Assembly (NCBI RefSeq): GCF_002563715.1
Contig: NZ_PDJJ01000001.1
Span: 2,790,001-2,854,000, forward strand
Length of the DNA: 64,000 bases
Source of the DNA: Isoptericola jiangsuensis
GTDB taxonomy: Bacteria; Actinomycetota; Actinomycetes; Actinomycetales; Cellulomonadaceae
Direction of reading: 5' to 3'
The notes beneath the pieces are model-generated. The model did not search any database. It saw nothing but the letters and a program-made list of their open reading frames with translations, and was not told where the DNA came from. Both the position numbers and the translations under genes were made by a program. This document shows, in pieces, positions 52,298-60,745 of the stretch. Within the stretch, counting starts at the first letter, position 1. Every line of letters begins with the position of its first letter.

Positions 52298-54445
52298 ATG
52301 AGTGATCCCACCCTCGCGCCGACCGCTCCCGCCGACCCGCACCAGTGGCTCGAGGACGTCGAGGGGGCCGACGCCCTCGCCTGGGTGCGCGACCGCAACG
52401 ACCACGCGCACGACGTGCTCGGCGGACCGGGGCTCGACAAGATCGAGGCCGGCGTCCTGGAGGTGCTCGACTCCGACGACCGCATCCCCGACGTCTCCCG
52501 CGTCGGCGACCACCTCTACAACTTCTGGCGCGACGCCGCGCACCCCCGCGGCCTGTGGCGCCGCACCACCCTGGAGGAGTACCGCTCCGCGTCCCCGCGC
52601 TGGGAGACCGTGCTCGACGTCGACGCGCTCGGTGCGGCCGAGGACGAGTCGTGGGTGTGGCACGGCGCGTCGCTGCTGCGGCCGACGCCCGAGCAGCTCG
52701 CGGCCGGCGAGCCGTGGCGGCGCGCCCTGGTGGACCTGTCCCCCGGCGGGTCCGACGCCGACGTCACCCGCGAGTTCGACCTCGTGACCAAGGAGTTCGT
52801 GCCGGCCGCCGACGGCGGGTTCGAGCGCCCGCTCGCCAAGGGTTCGCTCGCCTGGGCCGACGAGGACACCGTGTACGTCGCGACCGACCTCGGCCCCGGC
52901 ACGGTGACGACGTCGGGCTACCCGCGGACCGTGCGGCTGTGGCGTCGCGGCACCCCGCTCGCCGACGCCGTCCTCGTCCACGAGGGGCGCGAGGAGGACC
53001 TGGCGGTGTCCGGGCACCGCTCCCGGACCCCCGGGTTCGAGCGCGACCTCGTGCGGCGCGCCCTGGCGTTCTACCGCTCCGAGACGTTCCTCGTCACCGC
53101 CGTCGGCACCGCCGACCAGACCCTGACGAGGATCGACGTCCCGGACTCCGCCGAGGTCGGCTTCCACCGCGAGTGGCTCGTGGTGGACCTGCGCGAGGAC
53201 TGGGCCGTGGGCGGGCGCACCTACGCCGCCGGGTCGCTGCTGACCACCACCGTCGAGCGGTTCCTCGCCGGCGCGCGCGACCTCACGGTGCTGTTCGAGC
53301 CCACGGCGAGCACCTCGCTGGTCGGGGCCTCCTGGACGCGGCACCACCTCGTCGTCAACGTGCTCGACGACGTGAAGAACGCGGTGCACGTCCTCACCCC
53401 GCCCGACCTCGACGCCGGCGCCGACGTCACCTCCTCGTGGACGCGCTCGGAGCTGCCGGTGACGGGCGACCTCCTCACCGTCGGGGTGCGGGCCGTGTCC
53501 GCCGTCGACAGCGACGACGTGTGGGTCACCACCACCGGCTTCCTCACGCCGTCCACGCTGTCGCTCGCCACCGTCACCGGCCCCGGGGCCGACCCCGTCG
53601 CCCCGGAACCCCTGAAGGCGGCTCCCGCGTTCTTCGACGCGACCGGCATGGTCGCCGAGCAGCACTTCGCGACGTCCGACGACGGCACCCGCGTCCCCTA
53701 CTTCGTCGTCGGGCGCGCCGACCTCGTCCGTCCCGCCGACCCGACGACGCCCGGCACAGCGCCCACCCTGCTGTACGGGTACGGCGGGTTCGAGATCCCG
53801 CTGCTGCCCGGCTACTCCGGCACCGTCGGGCGGGCGTGGCTCGCCCGCGGTGGCGTGCACGTCGTGGCGAACATCCGCGGCGGTGGCGAGTACGGCCCCA
53901 CCTGGCACCAGGCGGCCCTGCGCGAGCGGCGCCACCGCGCCTACGAGGACTTCGCCGCCGTCGCGCGCGACCTCGTGGCCCGCGGCATCACGTCGCCCGC
54001 GCACCTCGGCACCGAGGGCAGGTCCAACGGCGGCCTGCTCGCCGGGAACATGCTCACCCGGTACCCCGACCTGTTCGGCGCGGTGATCGTCGGGGTGCCG
54101 CTGCTCGACATGAAGCGGTACACCAAGCTGCTGGCGGGCGCGTCGTGGGCCGCCGAGTACGGCGACCCCGACACCGACGACTGGGAGTTCGTGCGCACCT
54201 TCTCGCCGTACCACCTGTTCGACCCCGAGCGCACCTACCCGCCGGTGCTGTTCACGACGTCCACCAAGGACGACCGCGTGCACCCGGGGCACGCCCGCAA
54301 GATGGCCGCCCTCATGCTCGCCGCCGGCAAGGACGTCACCTACTACGAGAACGTCGAGGGCGGGCACGGCGGCGCCGCGGACAACAAGCAGGCCGCGCAC
54401 ATGGCGGCCGTGCACTACGCGTTCCTGCACCAGCACCTCGCCTGA
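52298..54445 (+). CDS. Prolyl oligopeptidase family serine peptidase (S9)
   Basis: A 715-residue cytosolic peptidase that cuts short peptides after Pro. An N-terminal DPHQWLEDVEGADALAWVRDRN motif leads into a beta-propeller (about 75-420). The alpha/beta-hydrolase domain has PTLLYGYGGFEIPLLPGYS, the nucleophile Ser in GTEGRSNGGLLAG (about 573), the Asp in STKDDRVHPGHARKM (about 661) and His in NVEGGHGGAADN (about 689). All triad residues are intact. There is no signal peptide. Predicted leaderless; a perfect stem-loop follows the stop. It may process imported peptides, together with the POT transporter encoded elsewhere in the window. Confidence 0.93.
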   Translation: MSDPTLAPTAPADPHQWLEDVEGADALAWVRDRNDHAHDVLGGPGLDKIEAGVLEVLDSDDRIPDVSRVGDHLYNFWRDAAHPRGLWRRTTLEEYRSASPRWETVLDVDALGAAEDESWVWHGASLLRPTPEQLAAGEPWRRALVDLSPGGSDADVTREFDLVTKEFVPAADGGFERPLAKGSLAWADEDTVYVATDLGPGTVTTSGYPRTVRLWRRGTPLADAVLVHEGREEDLAVSGHRSRTPGFERDLVRRALAFYRSETFLVTAVGTADQTLTRIDVPDSAEVGFHREWLVVDLREDWAVGGRTYAAGSLLTTTVERFLAGARDLTVLFEPTASTSLVGASWTRHHLVVNVLDDVKNAVHVLTPPDLDAGADVTSSWTRSELPVTGDLLTVGVRAVSAVDSDDVWVTTTGFLTPSTLSLATVTGPGADPVAPEPLKAAPAFFDATGMVAEQHFATSDDGTRVPYFVVGRADLVRPADPTTPGTAPTLLYGYGGFEIPLLPGYSGTVGRAWLARGGVHVVANIRGGGEYGPTWHQAALRERRHRAYEDFAAVARDLVARGITSPAHLGTEGRSNGGLLAGNMLTRYPDLFGAVIVGVPLLDMKRYTKLLAGASWAAEYGDPDTDDWEFVRTFSPYHLFDPERTYPPVLFTTSTKDDRVHPGHARKMAALMLAAGKDVTYYENVEGGHGGAADNKQAAHMAAVHYAFLHQHLA

Positions 54446-54453
54446 CGGGCCGC

Positions 54454-54480
54454 GCCCCGCGGTGCACGGCACCGCGGGGC
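54454..54480. terminator. Bidirectional terminator between peptidase and GH65 genes
   Basis: GCCCCGCGGTGC-ACG-GCACCGCGGGGC, a 12-bp perfect stem with a 3-nt loop between two convergent stops. Confidence 0.78.
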
Positions 54481-54499
54481 GGGTGCGACCCGCGGCGGG

Positions 54500-56977
54500 T
54501 CAGGAGTGCGGGACGGTGGCGGTGATGAGGGTGCCGTCGTCACGGCGGTTGCCGGACAGCGCACGCAGGCCCGGGCGGCCCGGCCGTACCGGCCCGTGCC
54601 CGTCCAGGGGCACCACGACCGTCTGCCCCGCGTCGACGGTCACCTCCTGGCCGCGGACCCCGACGGTCGCGCCGTCGCCCGTCTCCGCGGTGAGCTCGAT
54701 CGCGGCGGGCAGCACCGTCACCCGCAGGCGGGTGCCCCGCCACGCCACGCGGAACGTCAGCGACTCCCAGCCCTGCGGCAGGCGCGGGTCGAACGACAGC
54801 TCGCCGTCGTGGTCCCGCATCCCGCCGAACCCGCACGCGAGCGCCGACCACGTGCCCCCCGCCGAGGCGACGTGCACGCCGTCGGATGCGTTCGCGTGCA
54901 GGTTCGCCAGGTCGACGTACAGCGACGACAGGAAGTACTCCAGCGCCAGCTCGTGGTAGCCGACCTCCGCGGCGATGATCGACTGCACGACGCCCGACAG
55001 GGTCGAGTCGCCGGTGGTCAGCGGGTCGTAGTACTCGAAGTCCGCCAGCTTCTCCTCGGGCGTGAAGTAGTGCCCCTGGAGGAAGAGCGCCAGGACGACG
55101 TCGGCCTGCTTGAGCACCTGGTACCGGTAGATGACCAGCGGGTGGTAGTGCAGCAGCAGCGGCCGCTTGTCCGCCGGCGTGTGGGCGAGGTCCCAGATCT
55201 CCCGCTCGAAGAAGTGCGAGTCCTGGGGGTGGATCCCGAAGACCTCCTCGTACGGGATCGCCATCTTCTCGGCCGCCCGCGACCACTCGGTGACCTCGGC
55301 GGGCGAGAGCTGGAGGCGCTCCACCATCCGCGCGTAGTCGTCCGGGTACTCCTCGCGCATGCGTTCCACGACCAGCGCCGCCGCCCGCAGGTTGAACCGG
55401 GCCATGACGTTGGTGAACAGGTTGTCGTTGACGACGGTGGTGTACTCGTCCGGGCCCGTCACCCCGTGGATGTGGAAGTTGTCGTCGCTGTTGACCCGCC
55501 AGAACCCGAGGTCCTCCCACATCCGCGCCGTCTCCACGAGGATGTCGACGGCCTCGCGGCGCATGAAGTCCACGTCGTCGGTGGCCCGGACGTACTGCAC
55601 GAGCGCGTAGCTCACGTCGGCGTCGATGTGGTACTGCGCGGTCCCGGCGGCGTAGTAGGCCGACGCCTCCTCGCCGTTGATGGTGCGCCACGGGAACAGC
55701 GCACCCCGCTGGGACAGCTCCGCCGCCCGCCGCCGCGCCGCACCGAGCATGTGGTAGCGGAACCGCAGCGCGTTGCGCGCGAACCGGGGGCTCGTGTACG
55801 TGAGGAACGGCAGGACGTAGATCTCCGTGTCCCAGAAGTAGTGCCCGCCGTAGCCCGACCCCGTGAGGCCCTTGGCGGGCACGCCGTTGCCCTCCGCGCG
55901 CGCCGTGGCCTGCGCGAGCTGGAACAGGTTCCAGCGGATCGCCTGCTGGATCTCCGGACGCCCCCCGACCTCGACGTCGGACCGCGCCCAGAAGTCGTCC
56001 AGCCACTCCCGCTGCTCGGCGAGACGCGCCTCGACACCGTCGGTCGTGACGCGGTCCAGCGTGCGCCGGCACCGGTCGACCAGCTCGCGCGACGGCACGC
56101 CGCGCGACGTGTGGTACGCCACCGTCTTCGTGAGCCGGATCGGCCGCCCCGGCTGAGCCTGCACCCGGAACACGTGCTTGGCGAGGTCCTCCTCCACCTG
56201 GGTGCGCACGTCCCACGCGTTGTCGGTCTCCAGCCGGTCGTCGGCCGCGACCGCCAGCGTCATGCCCGAGTTCGTGCACCGGTAGGACAGCACGACCCGC
56301 TCGTCGTCGCCCCACCGGGTCTGCGGCTGCAGCACCCGCTCGTGGAACCGCTCCGCCTTGCGCGGGTCGAACCCCTCCCCCAGGGACGCGGACCGGACGT
56401 GGTACTCGTCCTGCCCGTCCTGCCGGTTCAGCACCTGCGAGGAGATCGCCACCGGCGCCGCGTCGTCGAGCAGCGTGACCTCGAACGTCATCACCGCCAG
56501 GTGCCGCTCGGTGAACGACACCATGCGCTGCGAGCTCACCCGCACCCGCTTGCCCGACGGCGTCCGCCACAGCACCTCGCGGCGCAGCACGCCGTCGCGC
56601 AGGTCGAGGGACCGCTCGTACTCCAGGAGGTCGGCCACGGGCAGCAGCAGCGGCTCGTCGTCGACGTAGAGCCGGATCACCTTCGCGTCCGGCACGTTGA
56701 CGATGGTCTGGCCGACCTTCGCGAAACCGTACGCGTCCTCGGCGTGGCGGATCGGCCACGTCTCGTGGAAGCCGTTGACGAACGTCCCCTGGGAGTGGGA
56801 CTCGCGCCCCTCCTCGACGTTCCCGCGCATCCCCAGGTAGCCGTTGCCCACGGAGAACAGCGTCTCGGTGACCCCCAGGTCCTCGGCCGAGAACTCCGCC
56901 TCGACCAGGCGCCACGGGTCCGTCGGGAAGCGCTGCCGGTCCACCGTGTGCTGCTCGTCGGACGTCTTGCGGATCAC
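54500..56977 (-). CDS. Glycoside hydrolase family 65 disaccharide phosphorylase (trehalose/maltose/kojibiose type)
   Basis: An 825-residue phosphorylase that cleaves an alpha-glucosyl disaccharide with phosphate, giving beta-glucose 1-phosphate. N-terminal GH65 domain (ETLFSVGNGYLGMRGNVEEG), the (alpha/alpha)6 catalytic barrel with GYGGHYFWDTEIYVLPFL and the general acid Glu in GVTGPDEYTTVVNDN (about 500), the phosphate-binding region near YHELALEYFLSSLYVDLANLH, and a C-terminal beta-sheet domain. The product fits the coupled downstream partner, beta-phosphoglucomutase. Start GTG at 56977 overlaps the pgmB stop (GTGA). Trehalose and maltose/kojibiose preferences cannot be separated by eye. 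Confidence 0.92.
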   Translation of the reverse strand: MIRKTSDEQHTVDRQRFPTDPWRLVEAEFSAEDLGVTETLFSVGNGYLGMRGNVEEGRESHSQGTFVNGFHETWPIRHAEDAYGFAKVGQTIVNVPDAKVIRLYVDDEPLLLPVADLLEYERSLDLRDGVLRREVLWRTPSGKRVRVSSQRMVSFTERHLAVMTFEVTLLDDAAPVAISSQVLNRQDGQDEYHVRSASLGEGFDPRKAERFHERVLQPQTRWGDDERVVLSYRCTNSGMTLAVAADDRLETDNAWDVRTQVEEDLAKHVFRVQAQPGRPIRLTKTVAYHTSRGVPSRELVDRCRRTLDRVTTDGVEARLAEQREWLDDFWARSDVEVGGRPEIQQAIRWNLFQLAQATARAEGNGVPAKGLTGSGYGGHYFWDTEIYVLPFLTYTSPRFARNALRFRYHMLGAARRRAAELSQRGALFPWRTINGEEASAYYAAGTAQYHIDADVSYALVQYVRATDDVDFMRREAVDILVETARMWEDLGFWRVNSDDNFHIHGVTGPDEYTTVVNDNLFTNVMARFNLRAAALVVERMREEYPDDYARMVERLQLSPAEVTEWSRAAEKMAIPYEEVFGIHPQDSHFFEREIWDLAHTPADKRPLLLHYHPLVIYRYQVLKQADVVLALFLQGHYFTPEEKLADFEYYDPLTTGDSTLSGVVQSIIAAEVGYHELALEYFLSSLYVDLANLHANASDGVHVASAGGTWSALACGFGGMRDHDGELSFDPRLPQGWESLTFRVAWRGTRLRVTVLPAAIELTAETGDGATVGVRGQEVTVDAGQTVVVPLDGHGPVRPGRPGLRALSGNRRDDGTLITATVPHS

Positions 56978-57711
56978 GCGTCACCCCCGACCCGGCCGGC
57001 CAGCACCGATGCGTCGAGGTCCCCCAGGTCCGCCACGACGACGTCCGCCCCGTGCTCGCGCAGGACGTCCGCCCCGACGCCGCGGTCCACGCCCAGCACC
57101 AGGCCGAACGAGCCGGCGGCACCCGCCTGCACGCCCGAGATCGCGTCCTCCACCACGATCGCCTGCGCCGCGGGCACCTCGAGGAGGTCCGCCGCCCGCA
57201 GGTACGTGTCGGGCGCGGGCTTGCCCGCGATGTGCTCCCGGGCCGCCACGTTCCCGTCCACCACGACGGCGAACCGGTCGGCCAGCCCGGCCGCCGCCAG
57301 CACCGCCGGCGCGTTGCGCGACGACGACACGACCGCGACGCGGGCGCCCGCGCCCGTCACGGCGTCCAGGAACCGCACCGACCCCGGGTACGGGTCGATG
57401 CCCTCCTGCTCGAACATGCGGTTCACGATCTCGTCCTTGCCGTTGCCCAGCGCGCACACCGTGTCCTCGCCGGGCGGGTCGTCGGGCGTGCCCCACGGCA
57501 GCTCGACGCCCCGCGAGGCGAGGAACGTCGCGACGCCGTCGTAGCGCGGCTTGCCGTCGATGTGGGCGAAGTAGTCGGCCGTCGTGTACGGCTCCAGGGA
57601 GTACGCCGTCGCGTAAGGGGCGAAGAGGCGCTCCCAGGCCCGCATGTGCACCTCCGCGGTGGGGGTGAGCACGCCGTCGAGGTCGAACAGGACTGCTCGC
57701 AGGTCGGACAT
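56974..57711 (-). CDS. pgmB: Beta-phosphoglucomutase (HAD superfamily)
   Basis: A 245-residue HAD enzyme that isomerises beta-glucose 1-phosphate to glucose 6-phosphate. The catalytic motif I is AVLFDLDGVLTPTAEVHMRAW (Asp nucleophile at about residue 9), motif II VVSSSRN (about 130), Lys in IAGKPAPDTYL and motif IV VVEDAISGVQAG. A helical cap domain lies between. The start ATG at 57711 is 6 nt after a TAGCCT -10 box. Coupled to the GH65 phosphorylase, so the two form a phosphorolysis pathway into glycolysis. Confidence 0.92.
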   Translation of the reverse strand: MSDLRAVLFDLDGVLTPTAEVHMRAWERLFAPYATAYSLEPYTTADYFAHIDGKPRYDGVATFLASRGVELPWGTPDDPPGEDTVCALGNGKDEIVNRMFEQEGIDPYPGSVRFLDAVTGAGARVAVVSSSRNAPAVLAAAGLADRFAVVVDGNVAAREHIAGKPAPDTYLRAADLLEVPAAQAIVVEDAISGVQAGAAGSFGLVLGVDRGVGADVLREHGADVVVADLGDLDASVLAGRVGGDA

Positions 57712-57717
57712 GTGGCC

Positions 57718-57723
57718 AGGCTA
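57718..57723 (-). promoter_or_regulatory. -10 box of the pgmB-GH65 operon (leaderless)
   Basis: TAGCCT on the minus strand, 6 nt before the ATG at 57711; no Shine-Dalgarno and no clear -35 box. Confidence 0.5.
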
Positions 57724-57787
57724 CGCACGTGCGGGCGCGGCGGCCCGCGCTACGCGCGGCCAGGCCCCGGACGGCGCGCGACACGCC

Positions 57788-57819
57788 GCTCCCCGGGACG
57801 GTCGCCCGCCCCGGGGAGC
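57788..57819 (-). terminator. Terminator of adhE
   Basis: GCTCCCCGGG (57788-57797) pairs with CCCGGGGAGC (57810-57819), 8 nt after the adhE stop and before the pgmB promoter. Confidence 0.7.
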
Positions 57820-57827
57820 ACGGTCGC

Positions 57828-60608
57828 TCAGCGCCCGAGGGACCGGTAGCCCTCGTCGGTGCGCCGCGCCTCGGCGGCGACCTCGCGCGTCGTGCCGTAG
57901 TACGCCGCGACCATGATGTCCTTCATGTCCTGCAGCATCGGCAGCCGCGGGTTGGCCGGGGCGCACTGGTCCTCGTAGGCACGCATCGCGAGGTCGTCGA
58001 GACGGCCCACGTACTCGTGCTCGGCCACGCCCTGCGCCTGGAACGACGACTCGACGCCGATGCGCCGGGTCAGCTCCTCGACGGCCCGGGCGTAGGACTC
58101 CACGCCCTCGTCCGGCGTCGCGGCCGGCAGCCCGAGGTGCTGGGCGATCTGCTGGTACCGCTCCGGGGCGACGTACCGCTCGGCCTTCGGCCAGCCCGTC
58201 ACCTTGCCCGGCACGGTGCCGTTGTAGCGGATCGCGTGCGGCAGGAAGATCGCGTTCGTCCGGCCGTGGGCCAGCTTGAACGTCGCGCCCACCGTGTGGG
58301 ACATCGCGTGCACGATCCCGAGGAACGCGTTGCCGAACGCCATGCCGGCGATCGTCGCCGCGTTGTGCATCTTCTCGCGGGCCTCCGTGGCCTCGCCGCC
58401 CTCGGTCACCGAGCGCTCGAGGTTCTCGAAGACCAGCTTGATGGCGTGCAGCGCCAGGCCGTCGGTGAAGTCGTTCGCGTACACCGACACGAACGCCTCG
58501 GTCGCGTGGGTCAGGGCGTCCATGCCGGAGTCGGCCGCCAGCCGGGCCGGCATCGTCGCGGTGAGCACCGGGTCCACGATCGCGACGGACGGGGTCAGCG
58601 CGTAGTCCGCCAGCGGGTACTTGAAGCCCGTCTCCGGGTCGGTGATGACGGCGAACGGCGTCACCTCCGCGCCGGTGCCCGACGACGTCGGCACGCACAC
58701 CAGCTTCGCCTTCTCGCCGAGCGTCGGGTACTGGAAGGCACGCTTGCGGACGTCGAAGAACTTCTCGCGCAGGTCGCTGAACGCCACCTCCGGGTGCTCG
58801 TACTTGAGCCACATGACCTTCGCGGCGTCCATCGGCGACCCGCCGCCGATCGCGATGATCGTGTCGGGGCGGTGGTCGCGCATGAGGTCCGCGCCGCGCT
58901 CCACCGTGCCGACGCTCGGCTCCAGCTCGACGGTGTCGATGATCTGCACCGCGACCTTGTTCGAGCGGCGCTGCAGGACGTCGAGCACCTTGTCCACGAT
59001 GCCGAGCTGCGACATCACGCGGTCGGTGACCACCGTGACGCGCTCGACGTCCGGCATGTCGACGAGGTACCGGATGGCGTTCGCCTCGAAGTACATCTTC
59101 GGCGGCACCTTGAACCACTGCATGTTGGTGTTGCGGCGCGCGACCCGCTTGACGTTGATGAGGTTGACGGCGCTGACGTTGTCCGACACCGAGTTGTGGC
59201 CGTAGGAGCCGCAGCCCAGCGTGAGCGACGGGATGAGCGCGTTGTAGATGTCGCCGATGCCGCCGAGCGCGCTCGGCTGGTTCCACAGCACCCGGACCGC
59301 CTTGACGGCGTGCCCGAACCGCTCCGCGAGGGCCTCGTCCTCCGTGTGGATGGCCGCCGAGTGGCCGAGGCCGTCGAACTCCACCATCTGCTCGGCGAGA
59401 CGGACGCCCTCGTCGGTGCTGCGCGAACGCAGGACCGCCAGCACGGGCGACAGCTTCTCGCGGCTCAGCGGCTCGGCCGGACCCACCCCGTCGATCTCCG
59501 CGAGCAGCACCGTGGTGTCCTCCGGCACGTCGAACCCGGCCTGCGCCGCGATCCAGTGCGCCGAACGACCGACCGCGGCGGCGTTGAGGCGGGCCTCCGC
59601 GCACGACGCGCCCTGCGCGGTCACCCCGAACAGGTACTCCTCCAGCAGCGCCTTCTGCTCGGGCGTCGCGAGGTGCGCGTGCAGGCGTCGGAACTCGCCG
59701 AGGGCCTCGTCGTAGATCTCGTCGTCGAGGATGACGGCCTGCTCCGAGGCGCACACCACGCCGTTGTCGAACCCCTTGGACAGGACGACGTCGTTGATCG
59801 CCCGCCCGAGCTTCGCCGTCCGCGTCACGTACGCCGGGACGTTGCCCGCCCCGACGCCGAGCGCCGGCTTGCCCGCCGAGTACGCGGCGCGGACCATCGC
59901 GTTGCCGCCCGTGGCGAGGATGAGGGACACGCCGTCGTGGTGCATGAGCGCGCTCGTGGCGGCGAGGCTCGGCTGCTCGATCCACTGGATGCAGTCCTCC
60001 GGGGCGCCGGCCGCGACCGCGGCGTCGCGCACGATGCGGGCCGCCGCCACCGAGCACCGCTGGGCGCTGGGGTGGAACGCGAACACGATCGGGTTGCGGG
60101 TCTTCAGTGCCACCAGGCTCTTGAAGATCGCCGTCGAGGTCGGGTTGGTCACCGGGGTGACGCCGGCGACGACGCCCACGGGCTCCGCGATCTCGACGAT
60201 GCCGCGCAGCTCGTCGCGGCCGATGACGCCGACCGTCTTGAGCCCGGCCATCGAGTGGGCGACGTGCTCGCAGGCGAACATGTTCTTGGTCGCCTTGTCC
60301 TCGAACAGGCCGCGGCCCGTCTCCTCGACGGCGAGCTGGGCGAGGTTGCCGTGCTCGTGCAGGGCGGCAACCGACGCCTTGGCGACGATGTGGTCGACGT
60401 CCTCCTGCGTGAGCGACGAGTACTGGGCGAGCGCCTTGAGGCCGCGCTGCACGAGCGCGTCGACGGCGGCCTCGGGGCCCTCGGCGGGCGCCTGCGCGGC
60501 GGGCTCGGCGGGAGCCTCGGCCGGGGTCGCGGTCGCGACGGCGGCGGGCTCGGTGACGGTCGGCTCGGTCGTGGTGCGGGCTGACGGGCGTGCGGTCCTG
60601 GCGGCCAT
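57828..60608 (-). CDS. adhE: Bifunctional acetaldehyde-CoA/alcohol dehydrogenase
   Basis: A 926-residue fermentative enzyme that reduces acetyl-CoA to ethanol with two NADH. The N-terminal aldehyde dehydrogenase half has TPVTNPTSTAIFKSLVALK and the catalytic Cys in SKGFDNGVVCASEQAVI (about 295); a linker joins the iron-dependent alcohol dehydrogenase half (about 490-926) with IAIGGGSPMDAAKVMWL and SGMDALTHATEAFVS. The first 45 residues are an Ala/Pro/Thr-rich extension not seen in the E. coli protein. Start ATG at 60608 with GAGGGGAG upstream. A Rex-like operator and a second palindrome lie upstream, pointing to induction at high NADH and low oxygen. Confidence 0.95.
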   Translation of the reverse strand: MAARTARPSARTTTEPTVTEPAAVATATPAEAPAEPAAQAPAEGPEAAVDALVQRGLKALAQYSSLTQEDVDHIVAKASVAALHEHGNLAQLAVEETGRGLFEDKATKNMFACEHVAHSMAGLKTVGVIGRDELRGIVEIAEPVGVVAGVTPVTNPTSTAIFKSLVALKTRNPIVFAFHPSAQRCSVAAARIVRDAAVAAGAPEDCIQWIEQPSLAATSALMHHDGVSLILATGGNAMVRAAYSAGKPALGVGAGNVPAYVTRTAKLGRAINDVVLSKGFDNGVVCASEQAVILDDEIYDEALGEFRRLHAHLATPEQKALLEEYLFGVTAQGASCAEARLNAAAVGRSAHWIAAQAGFDVPEDTTVLLAEIDGVGPAEPLSREKLSPVLAVLRSRSTDEGVRLAEQMVEFDGLGHSAAIHTEDEALAERFGHAVKAVRVLWNQPSALGGIGDIYNALIPSLTLGCGSYGHNSVSDNVSAVNLINVKRVARRNTNMQWFKVPPKMYFEANAIRYLVDMPDVERVTVVTDRVMSQLGIVDKVLDVLQRRSNKVAVQIIDTVELEPSVGTVERGADLMRDHRPDTIIAIGGGSPMDAAKVMWLKYEHPEVAFSDLREKFFDVRKRAFQYPTLGEKAKLVCVPTSSGTGAEVTPFAVITDPETGFKYPLADYALTPSVAIVDPVLTATMPARLAADSGMDALTHATEAFVSVYANDFTDGLALHAIKLVFENLERSVTEGGEATEAREKMHNAATIAGMAFGNAFLGIVHAMSHTVGATFKLAHGRTNAIFLPHAIRYNGTVPGKVTGWPKAERYVAPERYQQIAQHLGLPAATPDEGVESYARAVEELTRRIGVESSFQAQGVAEHEYVGRLDDLAMRAYEDQCAPANPRLPMLQDMKDIMVAAYYGTTREVAAEARRTDEGYRSLGR

Positions 60609-60629
60609 GTCGTGCTCCCCTCCTCGCGG

Positions 60630-60648
60630 GCGGACCCGTGTGGTCCGC
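60630..60648 (-). other. Hairpin in the adhE 5' leader
   Basis: GCGGACC-N5-GGTCCGC, a 7-bp stem about 12 nt before the ribosome site. It could affect mRNA stability; no U-tract follows it. Confidence 0.45.
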
Positions 60649-60665
60649 CTCGGCGTTCCTTCCTC

Positions 60666-60683
60666 ATGTGAAAGTTTTCACTA
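60666..60683. promoter_or_regulatory. Rex-type operator upstream of adhE
   Basis: ATGTGAA-AGTT-TTCACTA fits the Rex redox-repressor site TTGTGAA-N4-TTCACAA in 12 of 14 defined positions and contains the perfect core GTGAAA-GT-TTTCAC. It lies 58 bp before the adhE start. Rex releases DNA when NADH is high, which suits an ethanol-forming dehydrogenase. Confidence 0.68.
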
Positions 60684-60685
60684 TC

Positions 60686-60700
60686 TGTGGTCAGACCACA
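60686..60700. promoter_or_regulatory. GntR/FadR-like palindrome upstream of adhE
   Basis: TGTGGTC-A-GACCACA, perfect 7-bp arms; the core TGGTC-A-GACCA has the shape bound by FadR/LldR-type GntR repressors (TGGTN3ACCA). It is adjacent to the Rex-like site. Factor not identified. Confidence 0.5.
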
Positions 60701-60745
60701 AGAGGCCGGGGAAGTGACCTCCCGCACAGCGAACGTCGACCCAGG

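Noticed and set aside
52097-54472. Minus-strand extension of cvnA across the peptidase gene
   Set aside because: The frame stays open for over 2 kb but is antisense to a peptidase with a complete catalytic triad; cvnA begins at the GTG at 52096.
60681-60700. Intrinsic terminator of the metE-like gene
   Set aside because: The palindrome has arms of only 7 bp with a 1-nt centre, which cannot form an RNA hairpin loop; a protein-binding site fits better.
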